A stretch of DNA of 64,000 nucleotides, taken from assembly GCA_034440395.1 (NCBI GenBank), contig JAWXBW010000004.1, positions 14,108 through 78,107 of the forward strand, written 5' to 3'. The notes below the pieces were generated by a model. It was given only the letters and a program-made list of their open reading frames with translations. It was not told the DNA's origin and did not search any database. Within the stretch, counting starts at the first letter, position 1; every line of letters starts with the position of its first letter. This document shows positions 27,755 through 38,100 of the stretch, one piece after another. This stretch comes from JAAUTS01 sp034440395 (lineage in GTDB: Bacteria > Verrucomicrobiota > Verrucomicrobiia > Methylacidiphilales > JAAUTS01). A program made the translations under genes and the position numbers.

Positions 27755-29059
27755 TTAATCAATGATGTTCACGATGGTTCCTACATCCACCGTTGCGAAA
27801 ATCTCCTTAGCCTTCTCGTAAGGCAGGCGTATGCACCCGTGCGAGGCTGGGTAACCGGGTAAGGCTCCTGCGTGAAGTCCGATAGGTCCGCAATTTAAGC
27901 GTAAGAAATAGGGCATCTCTGCATGGTAAAGAGTGCTGATCCAGTCTTTATATTTATTGGTAACGACATACGTTCCGCGCGGCGTGCCGAATCCTTTACG
28001 GCCTGAAGAAATGGCAGTATTAAGGTATTTTTTTCCATCTTTAAATAGTGTCGCCTTTTGCTTGGAGATAGAGACTTCAATCCGAAAACGTTGATCCTCT
28101 GGTTTAGCACTTTTACCTAAAAGCACCTGCACAATGGAGGCGTGATGATTAACGGAAGCTAAGTAAATGGCCGTAGTTTTATGGTGGGTGGTCTGGGCAG
28201 TTTTATCCGCGCCATTAAGCAAAAGGAGGTCGACCAACTCGGTCTGCCCGAGTGCCGCCACCATCATGAGTAAGGTGACATTTTTCTCCTTGGTTAAGTA
28301 GTAATGGAAATTTTCATTCGCCACTTTCGCTTTGAAAGTAGTGGAGGCGGGTGTTTTAATTTTAGCATTTGGGTCAGCCCCTAATTCCAAGAGTTTAGAA
28401 AAAACTTTTTTCTGATTCGTAGCACTAGCCCACACTAAGAATGGTTGACCTTGGACAGAAGCCGTTTTGTAATCGTAACCCAGCCCTAACAACGTAAGAG
28501 CCATGTCCTCATGCCCATTTTCTAAGGCAGCGGCTAAGGGGGAAATGGATTCAGGATTTTTAACAGAGGCATTTTCCTGTGCTGCATGGAGAAGTTGGAA
28601 AACGGCTAGATGATTTTTCTCTGCTGCGGCAACCAAAGGACTGCGGCTCGCTTGATCTAAGGTGTTTGGTGAAATTTTTAAGTTTAATAAAAATTGTACA
28701 GCCTCTTTATTTCCGGCGGCGGCAGCTAGGTGAAGCGCACTTCGGCCATCAGGCATAACCGCTTCTGCTGAAATGCGTCGAGTATTTAAAAAGCTCAGAA
28801 CCGCAACTTGATTATGTTCTGCTGCTAAAAGGAAAGCCGTTTTACCCTCGGGCAAAGGGGTATTTAGATCCATCCCTGCCTGTGCCATGCGTTCGAGGAG
28901 GGGAAGATCAGCTGCGATCACGGCCTGACTTAGGCGTTCAGGAGTTAAAGAAACACCCTCACGAGTAAGCTCTGCCTTATAATCTTCAGGGGACTTTTGA
29001 CAGGCACCTAAGATGAATAAGATGAGAACTAGCGCAGGAAATAATTTAATAGCATTCAA
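27755..29059 (-). CDS. Ankyrin-repeat L,D-transpeptidase lipoprotein
   Basis: 434 aa. Lipoprotein signal with lipobox ILGAC20. Residues about 30-320 form eight or so ankyrin repeats (e.g. GRSALHLAAAAGNKEAVQFL). The C-terminal 110 residues are a YkuD L,D-transpeptidase with the active site H393-AGALPGYPASH407-G-C409-IRLP. It should sit on the periplasmic face of a membrane and crosslink peptidoglycan, with the ankyrin part as a protein-binding arm. The combination is unusual. Confidence 0.88.
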   Translation of the reverse strand: MNAIKLFPALVLILFILGACQKSPEDYKAELTREGVSLTPERLSQAVIAADLPLLERMAQAGMDLNTPLPEGKTAFLLAAEHNQVAVLSFLNTRRISAEAVMPDGRSALHLAAAAGNKEAVQFLLNLKISPNTLDQASRSPLVAAAEKNHLAVFQLLHAAQENASVKNPESISPLAAALENGHEDMALTLLGLGYDYKTASVQGQPFLVWASATNQKKVFSKLLELGADPNAKIKTPASTTFKAKVANENFHYYLTKEKNVTLLMMVAALGQTELVDLLLLNGADKTAQTTHHKTTAIYLASVNHHASIVQVLLGKSAKPEDQRFRIEVSISKQKATLFKDGKKYLNTAISSGRKGFGTPRGTYVVTNKYKDWISTLYHAEMPYFLRLNCGPIGLHAGALPGYPASHGCIRLPYEKAKEIFATVDVGTIVNIID

Positions 29060-29112
29060 CTCACCTAACCTAGCCTAAATAAAAAAATTACCAATCCACA
29101 AATAAAAGTTCC

Positions 29113-29146
29113 TTTCCGATTCGGAAATGCAGTGCCGCTACGGCAC
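29113..29146. repeat. Two adjacent perfect small hairpins
   Basis: TTTCCG/CGGAAA (29113-29127, 3-nt loop) and GTGCCG/CGGCAC (29132-29146, 3-nt loop) stand side by side in the gap between two minus-strand genes. They may end the outer-membrane protein transcript or stabilise an RNA end; neither has a T-run. Confidence 0.3.
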
Positions 29147-29176
29147 GGTGCAAGGGACTATTTTAGGGAAGGATTT

Positions 29177-30286
29177 TTAGAACTTGTAGCCTAAGACGAG
29201 GCGCATGAAACCAGCATAGGCGTCCTGGGCATCAAGGAAAGTGCCTGCCGTGGCTGTGCCCAAGGCGCTGTCCCCGGGAGCAATGCTGGAATATTCTACC
29301 GCTGCAGTATTGATAAGGTATTCCGCTCCACCTTCAACACCTAATACAAAAGAGCCAAAATGTTTACGCCAACCTAGGGTTAAAGCAAAGCGGGGGGCTA
29401 TTTCTAGTTCAGTATCTTTGACTGAATTTGCGGAGGCGTTGGTGAAACTTTGCGCTCCTTTATACTGATTAGCACTGACGAGTAGGGCTGCGGTGGGCTC
29501 GACATAGATTTCCATATCCTTCGCTACTTCGCAGGAGACACGGAAACCGACTTGGGGGCCAACTTGGTAACTTTCTATCGTTTCTTTAACACTCATTCCT
29601 TGGAGGTTACCTGCAGTGGTGAAACGGTTGTCCTGATTTTCATGGATAAGGCGTATGCCTGCCAGAGGGGTAGCGGTAAAGGCTCCCGTAGAAAAGGCGT
29701 AGTCGGTTTTTGCATTGAGGGCGATGTCGATATGGGTTCTTTCAACGTCTCTTCTCGTTGTTAGTTCATTGGCATTCTCTAAGTCAACAGTTCCCGAGCC
29801 GTCTAATCTAAGGGCAGTTACTGTATCGACTCCTTGGCTGTCATAGGCGTAAGAAGAATCTGCCTCGCCGTAGCTGCTGCTGCCCTGAAATTCTAGTCTA
29901 AAATCTTTACCTAAAGCGCCATTCTCCCCAGGTAGCAGGATGTAACCAAATCGGATACCACCGCCTCCCATATCAAAAGATTCATCAAAATTGCGGGGAA
30001 GTTCTTGGACGATTTGGAAACCACCAGCATTTAAATTGATCAGGCCTAGGTCGGTTTTTTGGGGCACGTAAATGCGGTAATCGCCCATGACTTCACCATA
30101 AACTCGTGACACTTTTGGCTCTTTAAACGTGGGCACTTCTTCTTGGGTGCTTGGACTAGGGGCGGCGTTGCGATTGATGACGGAGAGCTGGTTGAGCAAG
30201 GTGGTTTCGTCTGCGGCATGCAGTGTGGCGCTAATCTGGAGGGCAAGAAATAGCGGCAGAACAAGGTGCTTCTTAAAACGTTTCAT
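29177..30286 (-). CDS. Predicted outer-membrane beta-barrel protein
   Basis: 369 aa. A signal peptide (MKRFKKHLVLPLFLALQISA, cut near LHA/ADE) precedes alternating aromatic/polar strands typical of a porin-like barrel (e.g. YAFSTGAFTATPLAGIRLIHE, FALTLGWRKHFGSFVLGVEGG), and the last residues GFMRLVLGYKF end with the terminal Phe that outer-membrane barrels use for BAM recognition. The frame is open to 30343, but the ATG at 30286 starts the signal peptide. Family unknown. Confidence 0.7.
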   Translation of the reverse strand: MKRFKKHLVLPLFLALQISATLHAADETTLLNQLSVINRNAAPSPSTQEEVPTFKEPKVSRVYGEVMGDYRIYVPQKTDLGLINLNAGGFQIVQELPRNFDESFDMGGGGIRFGYILLPGENGALGKDFRLEFQGSSSYGEADSSYAYDSQGVDTVTALRLDGSGTVDLENANELTTRRDVERTHIDIALNAKTDYAFSTGAFTATPLAGIRLIHENQDNRFTTAGNLQGMSVKETIESYQVGPQVGFRVSCEVAKDMEIYVEPTAALLVSANQYKGAQSFTNASANSVKDTELEIAPRFALTLGWRKHFGSFVLGVEGGAEYLINTAAVEYSSIAPGDSALGTATAGTFLDAQDAYAGFMRLVLGYKF

Positions 30287-30446
30287 GATTCTTTTATACA
30301 GAATTGGGGATACAGGACAATACTTTTGACGCAAAATCATCAATTAATTTATTTCCATAACCTGTACATATTCAAGGAGTTGCCGCACTATTTACATGAA
30401 GATCGACCTTAACAGCAGCGGGAAAGAGCATGTTCATTTAAATGAA

Positions 30447-30481
30447 AAACCGTAGATACATGGAAAATGCATCTACGGTTT
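30447..30481 (-). terminator. Rho-independent terminator after the aquaporin gene
   Basis: Read on the minus strand, an 11-bp perfect stem (AAACCGTAGAT/ATCTACGGTTT) with a 13-nt loop is followed by TTTTTCATTT. It lies about 20 nt beyond the stop of the aquaporin gene. Confidence 0.75.
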
Positions 30482-30502
30482 AAAGTTCGAAAGTTTAGGA
30501 TT

Positions 30503-31129
30503 TTACTTATCGCTTGGATTGAGGAACTTGAAGGTAAAGGCTCCCAAGGCACCTGCGGCTAAGCTTGCACTGATATGAATCCAAATATCAGAGAAATGAA
30601 ACAGGTTCATCGCCGCAGCGCCTGCAGCTACCGCAGGGTTAAAGGCTCCACCTGAAATGCCGCCCACGGCGAAGGCACCAGCCATAACGGTCATGCCGAT
30701 GGCGAGCCCGTAAAAAGAGTTGCCTGAGGTTGCTTTGGAGGCGGCTACATTGAGGACGACGTAAGCTAAAGCAAAGGTAAAAAGGAACTCTGCGGCTAAG
30801 GCGGCGGGGACGTTGGTGATCGTCATGGGAGCACTGTTTCCCCCGACTAAAAAGGTGGCGGTATGAGCGGCGGCAAGGGCACCGATCAGTTGAGCGAGGA
30901 TATAGGGAGCTACATCCTTAGCTGGACAGCGTCCACGTATAAACAAGGCCAGCGTAATGGCGGGATTAAAATGAGCCCCAGAAATATGACCGCTCGCATA
31001 AACCAAGACCATTAAAACCGCTCCAATGGCTAGGGGTGGGATAACCGCAGGCGAGCCTGGGATAACAGTGCAACCAATAGTTAAGACGAGGAAAAACGTC
31101 CCGATAAATTCTACGATGTATTTTTTCAT
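30503..31129 (-). CDS. MIP-family channel (aquaporin-like)
   Basis: 208 aa with six membrane helices. Both pore half-helices carry NPA (Asn55-Pro-Ala and Asn164-Pro-Ala). The second is NPAVAAG rather than the NPARS form of AqpZ, so the selectivity-filter arginine is missing, which argues against a strict water channel. The frame is open to 31195; the ATG at 31129 gives the normal MKKYIVEFIGTF start. Monocistronic, ended by the hairpin at 30447. Confidence 0.88.
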   Translation of the reverse strand: MKKYIVEFIGTFFLVLTIGCTVIPGSPAVIPPLAIGAVLMVLVYASGHISGAHFNPAITLALFIRGRCPAKDVAPYILAQLIGALAAAHTATFLVGGNSAPMTITNVPAALAAEFLFTFALAYVVLNVAASKATSGNSFYGLAIGMTVMAGAFAVGGISGGAFNPAVAAGAAAMNLFHFSDIWIHISASLAAGALGAFTFKFLNPSDK

Positions 31130-31238
31130 ATTTTTACAGACTTCTTTTCTTAAAGGGAAATGATGATTTTGCAACCTTGAAAACTTCAAGCCCATCCCCC
31201 TTGCTTATCCGCATACTTTCTTTCATGCTCGTCTTCCC

Positions 31239-32363
31239 ATGATTCTTCCTCTTTCCCATGAAGAACGCCCAGTGATTAAACATCTCTACGTGCATGTGCC
31301 CTTTTGCACCCACATTTGCCCTTATTGCTCATTCTATAAAACTCCGAATAGCTTGCCTCAAATTAATGTATACATTCCGGCCTTAAAACAGGAGCTGGCT
31401 TGGGCTTTAGAAAATTTTGATCTCCAACCAGAAACCATTTTTTTCGGTGGCGGCACACCTTCAGCCTTAAGCATCTCACAACTTGAAACACTTTTTTCCG
31501 ACTGGCCTTTGGCCTCTCAGCCCACGCAAGAATATACCCTCGAAGCTAATCCCACCAACATCTCACCAGATAAAGCGCGGCTCTTACGTGAGATCGGATT
31601 TAACCGCATCAGTCTCGGCGTGCAGGCCTTTGACGCTCCTTCCCTTGAGGTGCTAGGCCGCACCCATGATGCAGCTCAAGTCCGGAAAACGGTTCACATT
31701 TTACGGGAGGCCGGGTTTACCAATCTTAATCTTGATCTCATGTTTGCCCTACCTGGTCAAAGCATGGAACAGTGGCAAGCCAGTCTTGATGCCGCACTGG
31801 AATTAGAGCCGCAGCACATCTCGGCCTATAATTTAAATTACGAGGAGGACACGGAATTTTTTGAAAAACTGCAAGCGGGATACCATCGCATCAATCAAGA
31901 TCAGGAGCAGACTTTTTTTCGGCGTGGCATCGAATCCTTAGGCCGAGCGGGTTTTGAGCATTACGAAATTTCTAACTATGCCCGCCCTGGCTTTCAATCT
32001 ATCCATAACCAAGGCTATTGGAACGGCTCCGATCATCTAGGCTTAGGGCCAGGGGCTAGTTCCACCGTTGGTCACTTGCGTTGGAAAAATATCCCGAACA
32101 CCCTGCTCTATGCAGAGGCTCTCAAACTAAAGGGGGAGCCACTGCGCGAGATGGAAGTTCTTAGTGCGGAGAGTAAGCGGAATGAGCGCATCTTACTGGG
32201 TTTACGCACTAGCTGGGGACTAAAACGAGATGTGGTTGAAGAGAAAAAAGAACAAGTAGCTCAACTAGAAAAAGAAGGCTTGATTGAGCTCACGGAAACA
32301 CATCTGCGCTTAACCAGTGCAGGTCAACTAGTAGCTGATTCGGTGACGGAACACTTAATCTAA
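31239..32363 (+). CDS. hemW: HemW-like radical SAM protein (coproporphyrinogen oxidase-like)
   Basis: 374 aa. The radical SAM cluster motif CxxxCxxC is C23-THI-C27-PY-C30, in HVPFCTHICPYCSFYK. Downstream are FFGGGTPS, the EANPTN block, RISLGVQ and the HemW C-terminal domain. The three-cysteine form without an extra cysteine, and the length, fit HemW (heme chaperone) rather than HemN. An in-frame GTG at 31272 is an alternative start. Converges with the permease gene after 2 nt. Confidence 0.88.
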   Translation: MILPLSHEERPVIKHLYVHVPFCTHICPYCSFYKTPNSLPQINVYIPALKQELAWALENFDLQPETIFFGGGTPSALSISQLETLFSDWPLASQPTQEYTLEANPTNISPDKARLLREIGFNRISLGVQAFDAPSLEVLGRTHDAAQVRKTVHILREAGFTNLNLDLMFALPGQSMEQWQASLDAALELEPQHISAYNLNYEEDTEFFEKLQAGYHRINQDQEQTFFRRGIESLGRAGFEHYEISNYARPGFQSIHNQGYWNGSDHLGLGPGASSTVGHLRWKNIPNTLLYAEALKLKGEPLREMEVLSAESKRNERILLGLRTSWGLKRDVVEEKKEQVAQLEKEGLIELTETHLRLTSAGQLVADSVTEHLI

Positions 32364-32365
32364 AT

Positions 32366-33691
32366 TTATTCAGCACTTTTAGGTTTTAGAAAAATATAAA
32401 GTGCAGAGATAATCCCGACCAAGACACAAGCGATGAGCGGTGCGCGTAGGTCAGCATCCTTCGCCGTAAGTCGTGCTACGATCAAGCTGGCACAGACCAG
32501 TAAGCCTAAAATAGGGATAAAGGAGGGGATTTCAAATCGACCCTTCGGCTCGCCTTTTCTTTTTTGTAAGATGAAAAGAGCACTATTTACTACGCAAAAA
32601 CAACCTAATAAAAGCAGGCTGGTCGCTGAAGCTAATTGTGCAATATTTCCGGAAAAAGCTAGAATCAGAACGATAAAGCCTAGCAACGCAATCGCCACAT
32701 GGGGAGTGTGCCTTGTTTTATGGACACGTCCTAAGATGGCCGGCAGCAGTCCTTGGCGTGACATGCCGTAGAGAAGTCGGGATCCCATGATGTAATTTAA
32801 TAAAGCCGTATTGCCGACCGCAAAAAGGGTGATTGCCCCAAAGACCCAACCTGGTAGCCAAGGTGCGGCGACGGCGGTGATTTGAGCCAGAGGCGCACCG
32901 TTGGCTGGGTTGGCCAGGGTTTGGCTATCCACGACAGAAACCGCTGTGATGCTGACGAGAATGTAGATAACCGTCGTAATTCCAATGGCGATCATAATTC
33001 CTAAGGGCATATTTTTTTCAGGGTTTTTAACTTCCTCGGCTACATTGAGCATATCCTCAAAGCCAATGAAGGCATAAAAAGTCAGGACAGCACCTGAGAG
33101 CAATAGTGTAGGGCCTAAAAGTTGTCCGGCCGGCACCTGAAAATAATTCACATCGCCCCAAAAATGAGCTCCCACCACAATGACGAAAACCAGTCCCGCC
33201 ACTTCCACAAAGGTAAAGACCAGATTCATCATCATTGATTCGCGAATCCCGATCCAATTAACGAGAGCTAAAAACAAAAGAAAAGTGATGATGATTCCAT
33301 TGAAAGGTAGTTCTGGAAAAAATCCTCGTAATGTTAATGAAAAAACATTTGCTCCCGCCGCCATAGAAGTTAAGCCAGAAAAAGCCACGGCCAGTCCCAC
33401 GACATAAGAAAGAAAAGATTTTCGATAAGCGCGCTGTGTAATGTAGGAGGCACCACCGGCTTTGGGATGGCGTGAGGCGAGCGAAGCATAGGATAGTCCC
33501 GTCAACAGGGCTGCAAACATTGAAATGAGGAAGGATATCCAGACCGCATTTCCTAAAGCGCCGGCGGCTACTCCGATCGTGCCGTAAATACCAGCTCCTA
33601 CCATGTCGCCCACCCCATAAACCACGAGGTAGAATAATCCCATGTTCCGCACTAACACACCTTGTGAATCTGTGGAGCCATTCGTTGACAT
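32366..33691 (-). CDS. APC-family amino acid permease
   Basis: 441 aa, about twelve membrane segments. GVGDMVGAGIYGTIGVAAG near residue 26 is the family's TM1 substrate-binding motif, and FYAFIGFEDMLNVAEEVKNP in TM6-loop is characteristic of APC superfamily amino acid or polyamine permeases. The substrate cannot be assigned. Confidence 0.88.
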   Translation of the reverse strand: MSTNGSTDSQGVLVRNMGLFYLVVYGVGDMVGAGIYGTIGVAAGALGNAVWISFLISMFAALLTGLSYASLASRHPKAGGASYITQRAYRKSFLSYVVGLAVAFSGLTSMAAGANVFSLTLRGFFPELPFNGIIITFLLFLALVNWIGIRESMMMNLVFTFVEVAGLVFVIVVGAHFWGDVNYFQVPAGQLLGPTLLLSGAVLTFYAFIGFEDMLNVAEEVKNPEKNMPLGIMIAIGITTVIYILVSITAVSVVDSQTLANPANGAPLAQITAVAAPWLPGWVFGAITLFAVGNTALLNYIMGSRLLYGMSRQGLLPAILGRVHKTRHTPHVAIALLGFIVLILAFSGNIAQLASATSLLLLGCFCVVNSALFILQKRKGEPKGRFEIPSFIPILGLLVCASLIVARLTAKDADLRAPLIACVLVGIISALYIFLKPKSAE

Positions 33692-33844
33692 GCTGGCTAC
33701 CTTGAGCGTGAGACGCTGCTGGGTCGAGCTTAAAGGCTAGTAGCTTATCATTAAAAATTAAGCGAAAGAGCCTAGACACGGTGTTTATTATGATTAAGTT
33801 TACCCCGTGTCCGTAGATTGCCATTTATCAACCGCAGACACCTT

Positions 33845-35161
33845 ATGAAATGTAGTATCCTCATAGTGGCGTTAACACTTGTCCTTTGCTTGACTGCCAG
33901 CCACGGACTGGCTGAGCTTGAGAAGCCGCTCCATTCCTCTCGTGTGCTTACACTGCCAGAGGCTTATCAGCTGACTCTAGAACGTAGTGAAAAGTTAGGT
34001 ATTAGCCGTGAGGAAATTAAAATTGCGGAAGCGCAATATTGGCAAGCTATCAGCGCCGTTTTACCTAAAGTCGATTTTCTCATAACGCAACGCACGCAAG
34101 ACAGTGTGGGCGGTTCAATCGGGGGTGGTGATTCTGGGGGTGGGCGTAAAGATTCTTTCCAAGGTCGTTTACGTGTCACGCAGACGATTTTCAACGGCTT
34201 CCGAGAGTTCAATACCAGTGCCGCTTTACAAGCGCAGAAACGGAGTCAGGAAGCCACCTATCGGCGTAGTCGAGAGCTGCTTTATCTTGATACGAGTGAT
34301 TTATTTTATCAGATTATCAGTTTAGAAAAGGATCTTTATTTGATCCAACAAATTGCTCAGCAGTTAACTGCGCGGCAGGAAGATTTAATTGATCGAGTCA
34401 CCATTGGTAGATCCCGCAACAGTGAATTGCTGGCGGCAGAAACTGAGCAAGCTGATAACGAGGCCACCTTGGAGCAGGTGCGGGGTTTACTCAATGCCTC
34501 ACGGGAATTACTAGCCTTTCTTCTTGGACTGCCTTCCGATCGTTGGAGCTTGAACGACACGATGCCACTACCTGAAGTGGCTAAATTAGATAATTATCTT
34601 TGGAAGACTGGGGAGAGAGCAGACATCACGGCAGCGGCAGAGACGACGACTTCCGCCCAGCGCCAAGTATCGGCCAGCAAAGGAGCTTTCTTACCAAAAG
34701 TTTCCGCAGAAGCTAATTGGCTGGCTCTGGAAGATCCTGAACGCTCCCAAGAGTGGAACATTTTATTAACGGCGGAGATTCCACTTTTCGATGGAGCCTT
34801 ACGTTATCAAAGCTTGAAGGTTGATCAGGCACGCTTGCGCTCTTCGGAGTTAAATTTTTCCCGTGTTCGCCGCTTAGCAGAATCCGAAGTCCGACAGAGT
34901 TACAGCCAATTTATTTCCTCCGCTCGCCAATATGTCAGCTTGCAAAAAGGGGTGGAAACGGCCCGGAAAAATTATGAAGCACAACAGGAAGATTATCGAT
35001 TAGGCCGCGCCAATAACCTAGACGTGCTGACCTCGCTTCTGCGCTACAGCAGTTTGCGCCGACGAGTGAGTGGCCTAGAGTTTCAGACTCGTAGTAATTT
35101 AGTTGCCTTGCAAGTAGCTGCTGGCACGCCCGTCATAAAAGAGGAAAGACCATCGCCATGA
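33845..35161 (+). CDS. TolC-family outer-membrane efflux protein
   Basis: 438 aa. A signal peptide (MKCSILIVALTLVLCLTASH, cut near GLA) precedes the two repeated TolC halves: LPEAYQLTLERSEKLG at the start of the first, long coiled-coil helices with QTIFNGF, and the second half with IPLFDGALRY and RARLRS-like helices. The ATG at 33845 is chosen for the signal peptide; an in-frame TTG lies at 33818. The stop overlaps the RND gene (ATGA). Confidence 0.88.
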   Translation: MKCSILIVALTLVLCLTASHGLAELEKPLHSSRVLTLPEAYQLTLERSEKLGISREEIKIAEAQYWQAISAVLPKVDFLITQRTQDSVGGSIGGGDSGGGRKDSFQGRLRVTQTIFNGFREFNTSAALQAQKRSQEATYRRSRELLYLDTSDLFYQIISLEKDLYLIQQIAQQLTARQEDLIDRVTIGRSRNSELLAAETEQADNEATLEQVRGLLNASRELLAFLLGLPSDRWSLNDTMPLPEVAKLDNYLWKTGERADITAAAETTTSAQRQVSASKGAFLPKVSAEANWLALEDPERSQEWNILLTAEIPLFDGALRYQSLKVDQARLRSSELNFSRVRRLAESEVRQSYSQFISSARQYVSLQKGVETARKNYEAQQEDYRLGRANNLDVLTSLLRYSSLRRRVSGLEFQTRSNLVALQVAAGTPVIKEERPSP

Positions 35162-38100
35162 CGCTCTCTGATTTATCTATCAGACGCCCCGTCATGGCTT
35201 GGATGCTCATGTCTGGCTTGATTGTGTTCGGTGCCATCTCCCTAGCTAGGCTGGGCATTAGCTATATGCCAGATGTGGATTTTCCACAGATCGACATCGC
35301 AGTAAACTGGGAAGGCGCAGCTCCAGAGCTGATGGAGTCAGAGATTGTTGATCAAATCGAGCAACGTGTCATAGCCCTAGATGGATTACAACAACTTCGA
35401 TCCTCTATTCGTCAAGGGCAAGCTAACATCACGCTAGAGTTCGACATTAATCGAAATATCGACGCATCCGTGCAAGAGGTGCAAACCGCTTTGAGCCAAG
35501 TAAAACTGCCCTTAAATGTGGATCCTCCGACCATCCGCAAGCAAAACCCCGAGGATGATCCCATCATGTGGGTGGGAGTTAGTAGCACACGACCGTTTCG
35601 CGACTTAATCGAATACGTAGATCTTTATGTGGCGGATAAATTTGAGACTTTAGAAGGCGTAGGGGAAGTTATGCGTGGCGGCTTTACGGAAAGAAATTTG
35701 CGGGTTAACGTCGAGCAGGCTGCCCTTAAGAAATACTCGCTCAGTATTTTAGATGTCGTTAAGGCGGTGGAGCGGGAGCATTCTGAAGTCGCCGCAGGGA
35801 TCATTGAAAATGGGCAACAAGAAATTAATCTCCGCACCATGGGCGAGGGCTCAAGCGCGGAAGAGGTGGGGAATATATTAATCCTTCAGCGAGGTGGGCA
35901 GCCGATCTATGATACCAATATTCGCTTAAAAGATGTGGCTAAAGTGGAGGATAGTTTAGCGGACATTCGGCGCATCCTATTGATCGACGGGAAAAAGGCC
36001 GTCGGGTTGGGGATTAAGAAACAGCGCGGCTCAAACGAAGTCCAGGTCGCTAATTCGGTAATTGCTAAAGTAGCTGAATTACAAAAAGTTTTACCAAATG
36101 ATGTTAAAATTAGGGTCAACGTAGATTTCACCCGCTTCGTGGTCCAATCTATTTACTACACGCAAAAAGAGCTCATCATCGCATCTATTTTGACGGCCGT
36201 TATTTGCTTCCTCTTTCTTGGTAGTTGGTCGTCCTCGGTAAATGTTCTACTTTCTATTCCCACCTCCATTTTCGGAACTTTCATCGTTATCTATTTCATG
36301 GGGTTCACGTTGAATCTCTTTACCATGCTGGCTCTTACCTTAGTCATCGGGATTGTGGTGGATGACGCCATCATGGTGCTGGAAAATATTGTCCGACATT
36401 TTCAGATGGGTAAAAATAGAGTAAAGGCCTCGCGTGAGGGTGCGAGGGAAATCACCTTTGCGGCCGTTGCGGCCACGGTAGCGATCGTGGCCATTTTCTT
36501 GCCTGTCATTTTTATGGAAGGCGTGATCGGGAAGTTCTTTTTTCAGTTCGGTGTCACCATTACCGCCGCCGTAGCATTGTCATTGATTGAAGCCATTACA
36601 CTTACCCCCATGCGTTGCTCTCAGATTATGGTCAAGGAGAAGGGCAATGTGGTTAGTCGTCAGGCGAATCGAGTTTTAGGCCGAGCAGATTTTATCTATC
36701 ATAAAATATTACATCAGTGTTTGAATCACCGTTGGAAAGTAGTTGTTTGCGCTCTTATGCTTTTTGCTCTTTCCATGCTCTCCATTAAATTTCTCCGCCA
36801 AGAATTTGTGCCGCCGCAAGATCAAAGCTTTTTTCGTATGGGTATTCAAACGCCGGTGGGTTCCTCATTGGATTTTACTTTCCAGAAATCAATAGAAATA
36901 GAAAATTATTTAAAGTCCCGCCCCGATGTTGCTCGCTACCTGATTTCTGTCGGCGGGCAAGGGGGTGTTTCTAACACGGCGTTTATTCCCGTAGTTTTGG
37001 TGCCTAAGGATGAACGTGCCAAGAGTCAGGCACTGATCATGCAAGAGTTCCGCCGTGATATTTCTAAAATACCAGGGGTCCGCGTCACGGGATTACTTGA
37101 TCTCTCATCCCGCGGCCTAGTCTCGCGCAGTCAAAGTTCCCCGGTTGAATTTAACATTCAAGGCACTGATTATGCGCAACTTAAAAAAACGGCGGATAGT
37201 ATTACGAAGAAAATGGAAGAGACCGGAATGATGGTGGATGTGGATATGAATTACCGTGAGGGGCAACCTGAGTTACGTATTATCCCAGACCGTGAGGCAG
37301 CGGCGCTACGAGGCGTCTCAATGGATGATTTAGGTAAAACGATCAATGCAGCCATGGGCGGCATACGCCAAGGTAAATTTACTAGCGACTCCCGCCGTTA
37401 CGATATGCGGGTGCGGCTGCTGCCAGAAGAAAGACTCAAGCCGGAGGATATCAACCAATTGCAAATCCGCACTTCTTATGGGGAGCTGATTCCTTTAACC
37501 GATGTGATTAAGTTGGAGATGGTGAAGACCGTGCAAACTATTTCCAGAGTCAATCGCCAGCGTGCCATTACGATTAAGGCGAACTTAGCGCCCAATGTTT
37601 CTCAATCCACGGCTATTGCAAAGTCTGAGGAAATAACCCGTAGCCTACTGCCAGAGGGTTATACTTTCAATCTCGAAGGCACGTCTCAGACATTCAAAGA
37701 ATCCTTCAATAGTTTAATTTTTGTATTCATCATAGGCCTGATCGTGGCTTACATGGTTTTAGCCTCTCAGTTTAATAGTTTTATCCATCCCGCAACCGTG
37801 TTGTTAGCCATACCCTTCAGCGTGACGGGAGCTTTCTTGATTCTTTTAGTCTTTAATGAATCTATTAATTTATTTAGTATGATAGGTCTTATTTTATTAG
37901 CCGGCATCGTAAAGAAAAATTCCATTCTCTTGGTGGAGTTCACCAATCATGTGCGGGAGCACGATAAACTAGATGTGCGGGAAGCTTTAGAAAAAGCCTG
38001 CCCTATTCGGCTGCGCCCGATCTTAATGACTTCTCTGGCCACAGTCGGGGCGGCTCTGCCGACGGCCTTATCTAGCGCCCCAGGATCGGAAGCGCGGGTG

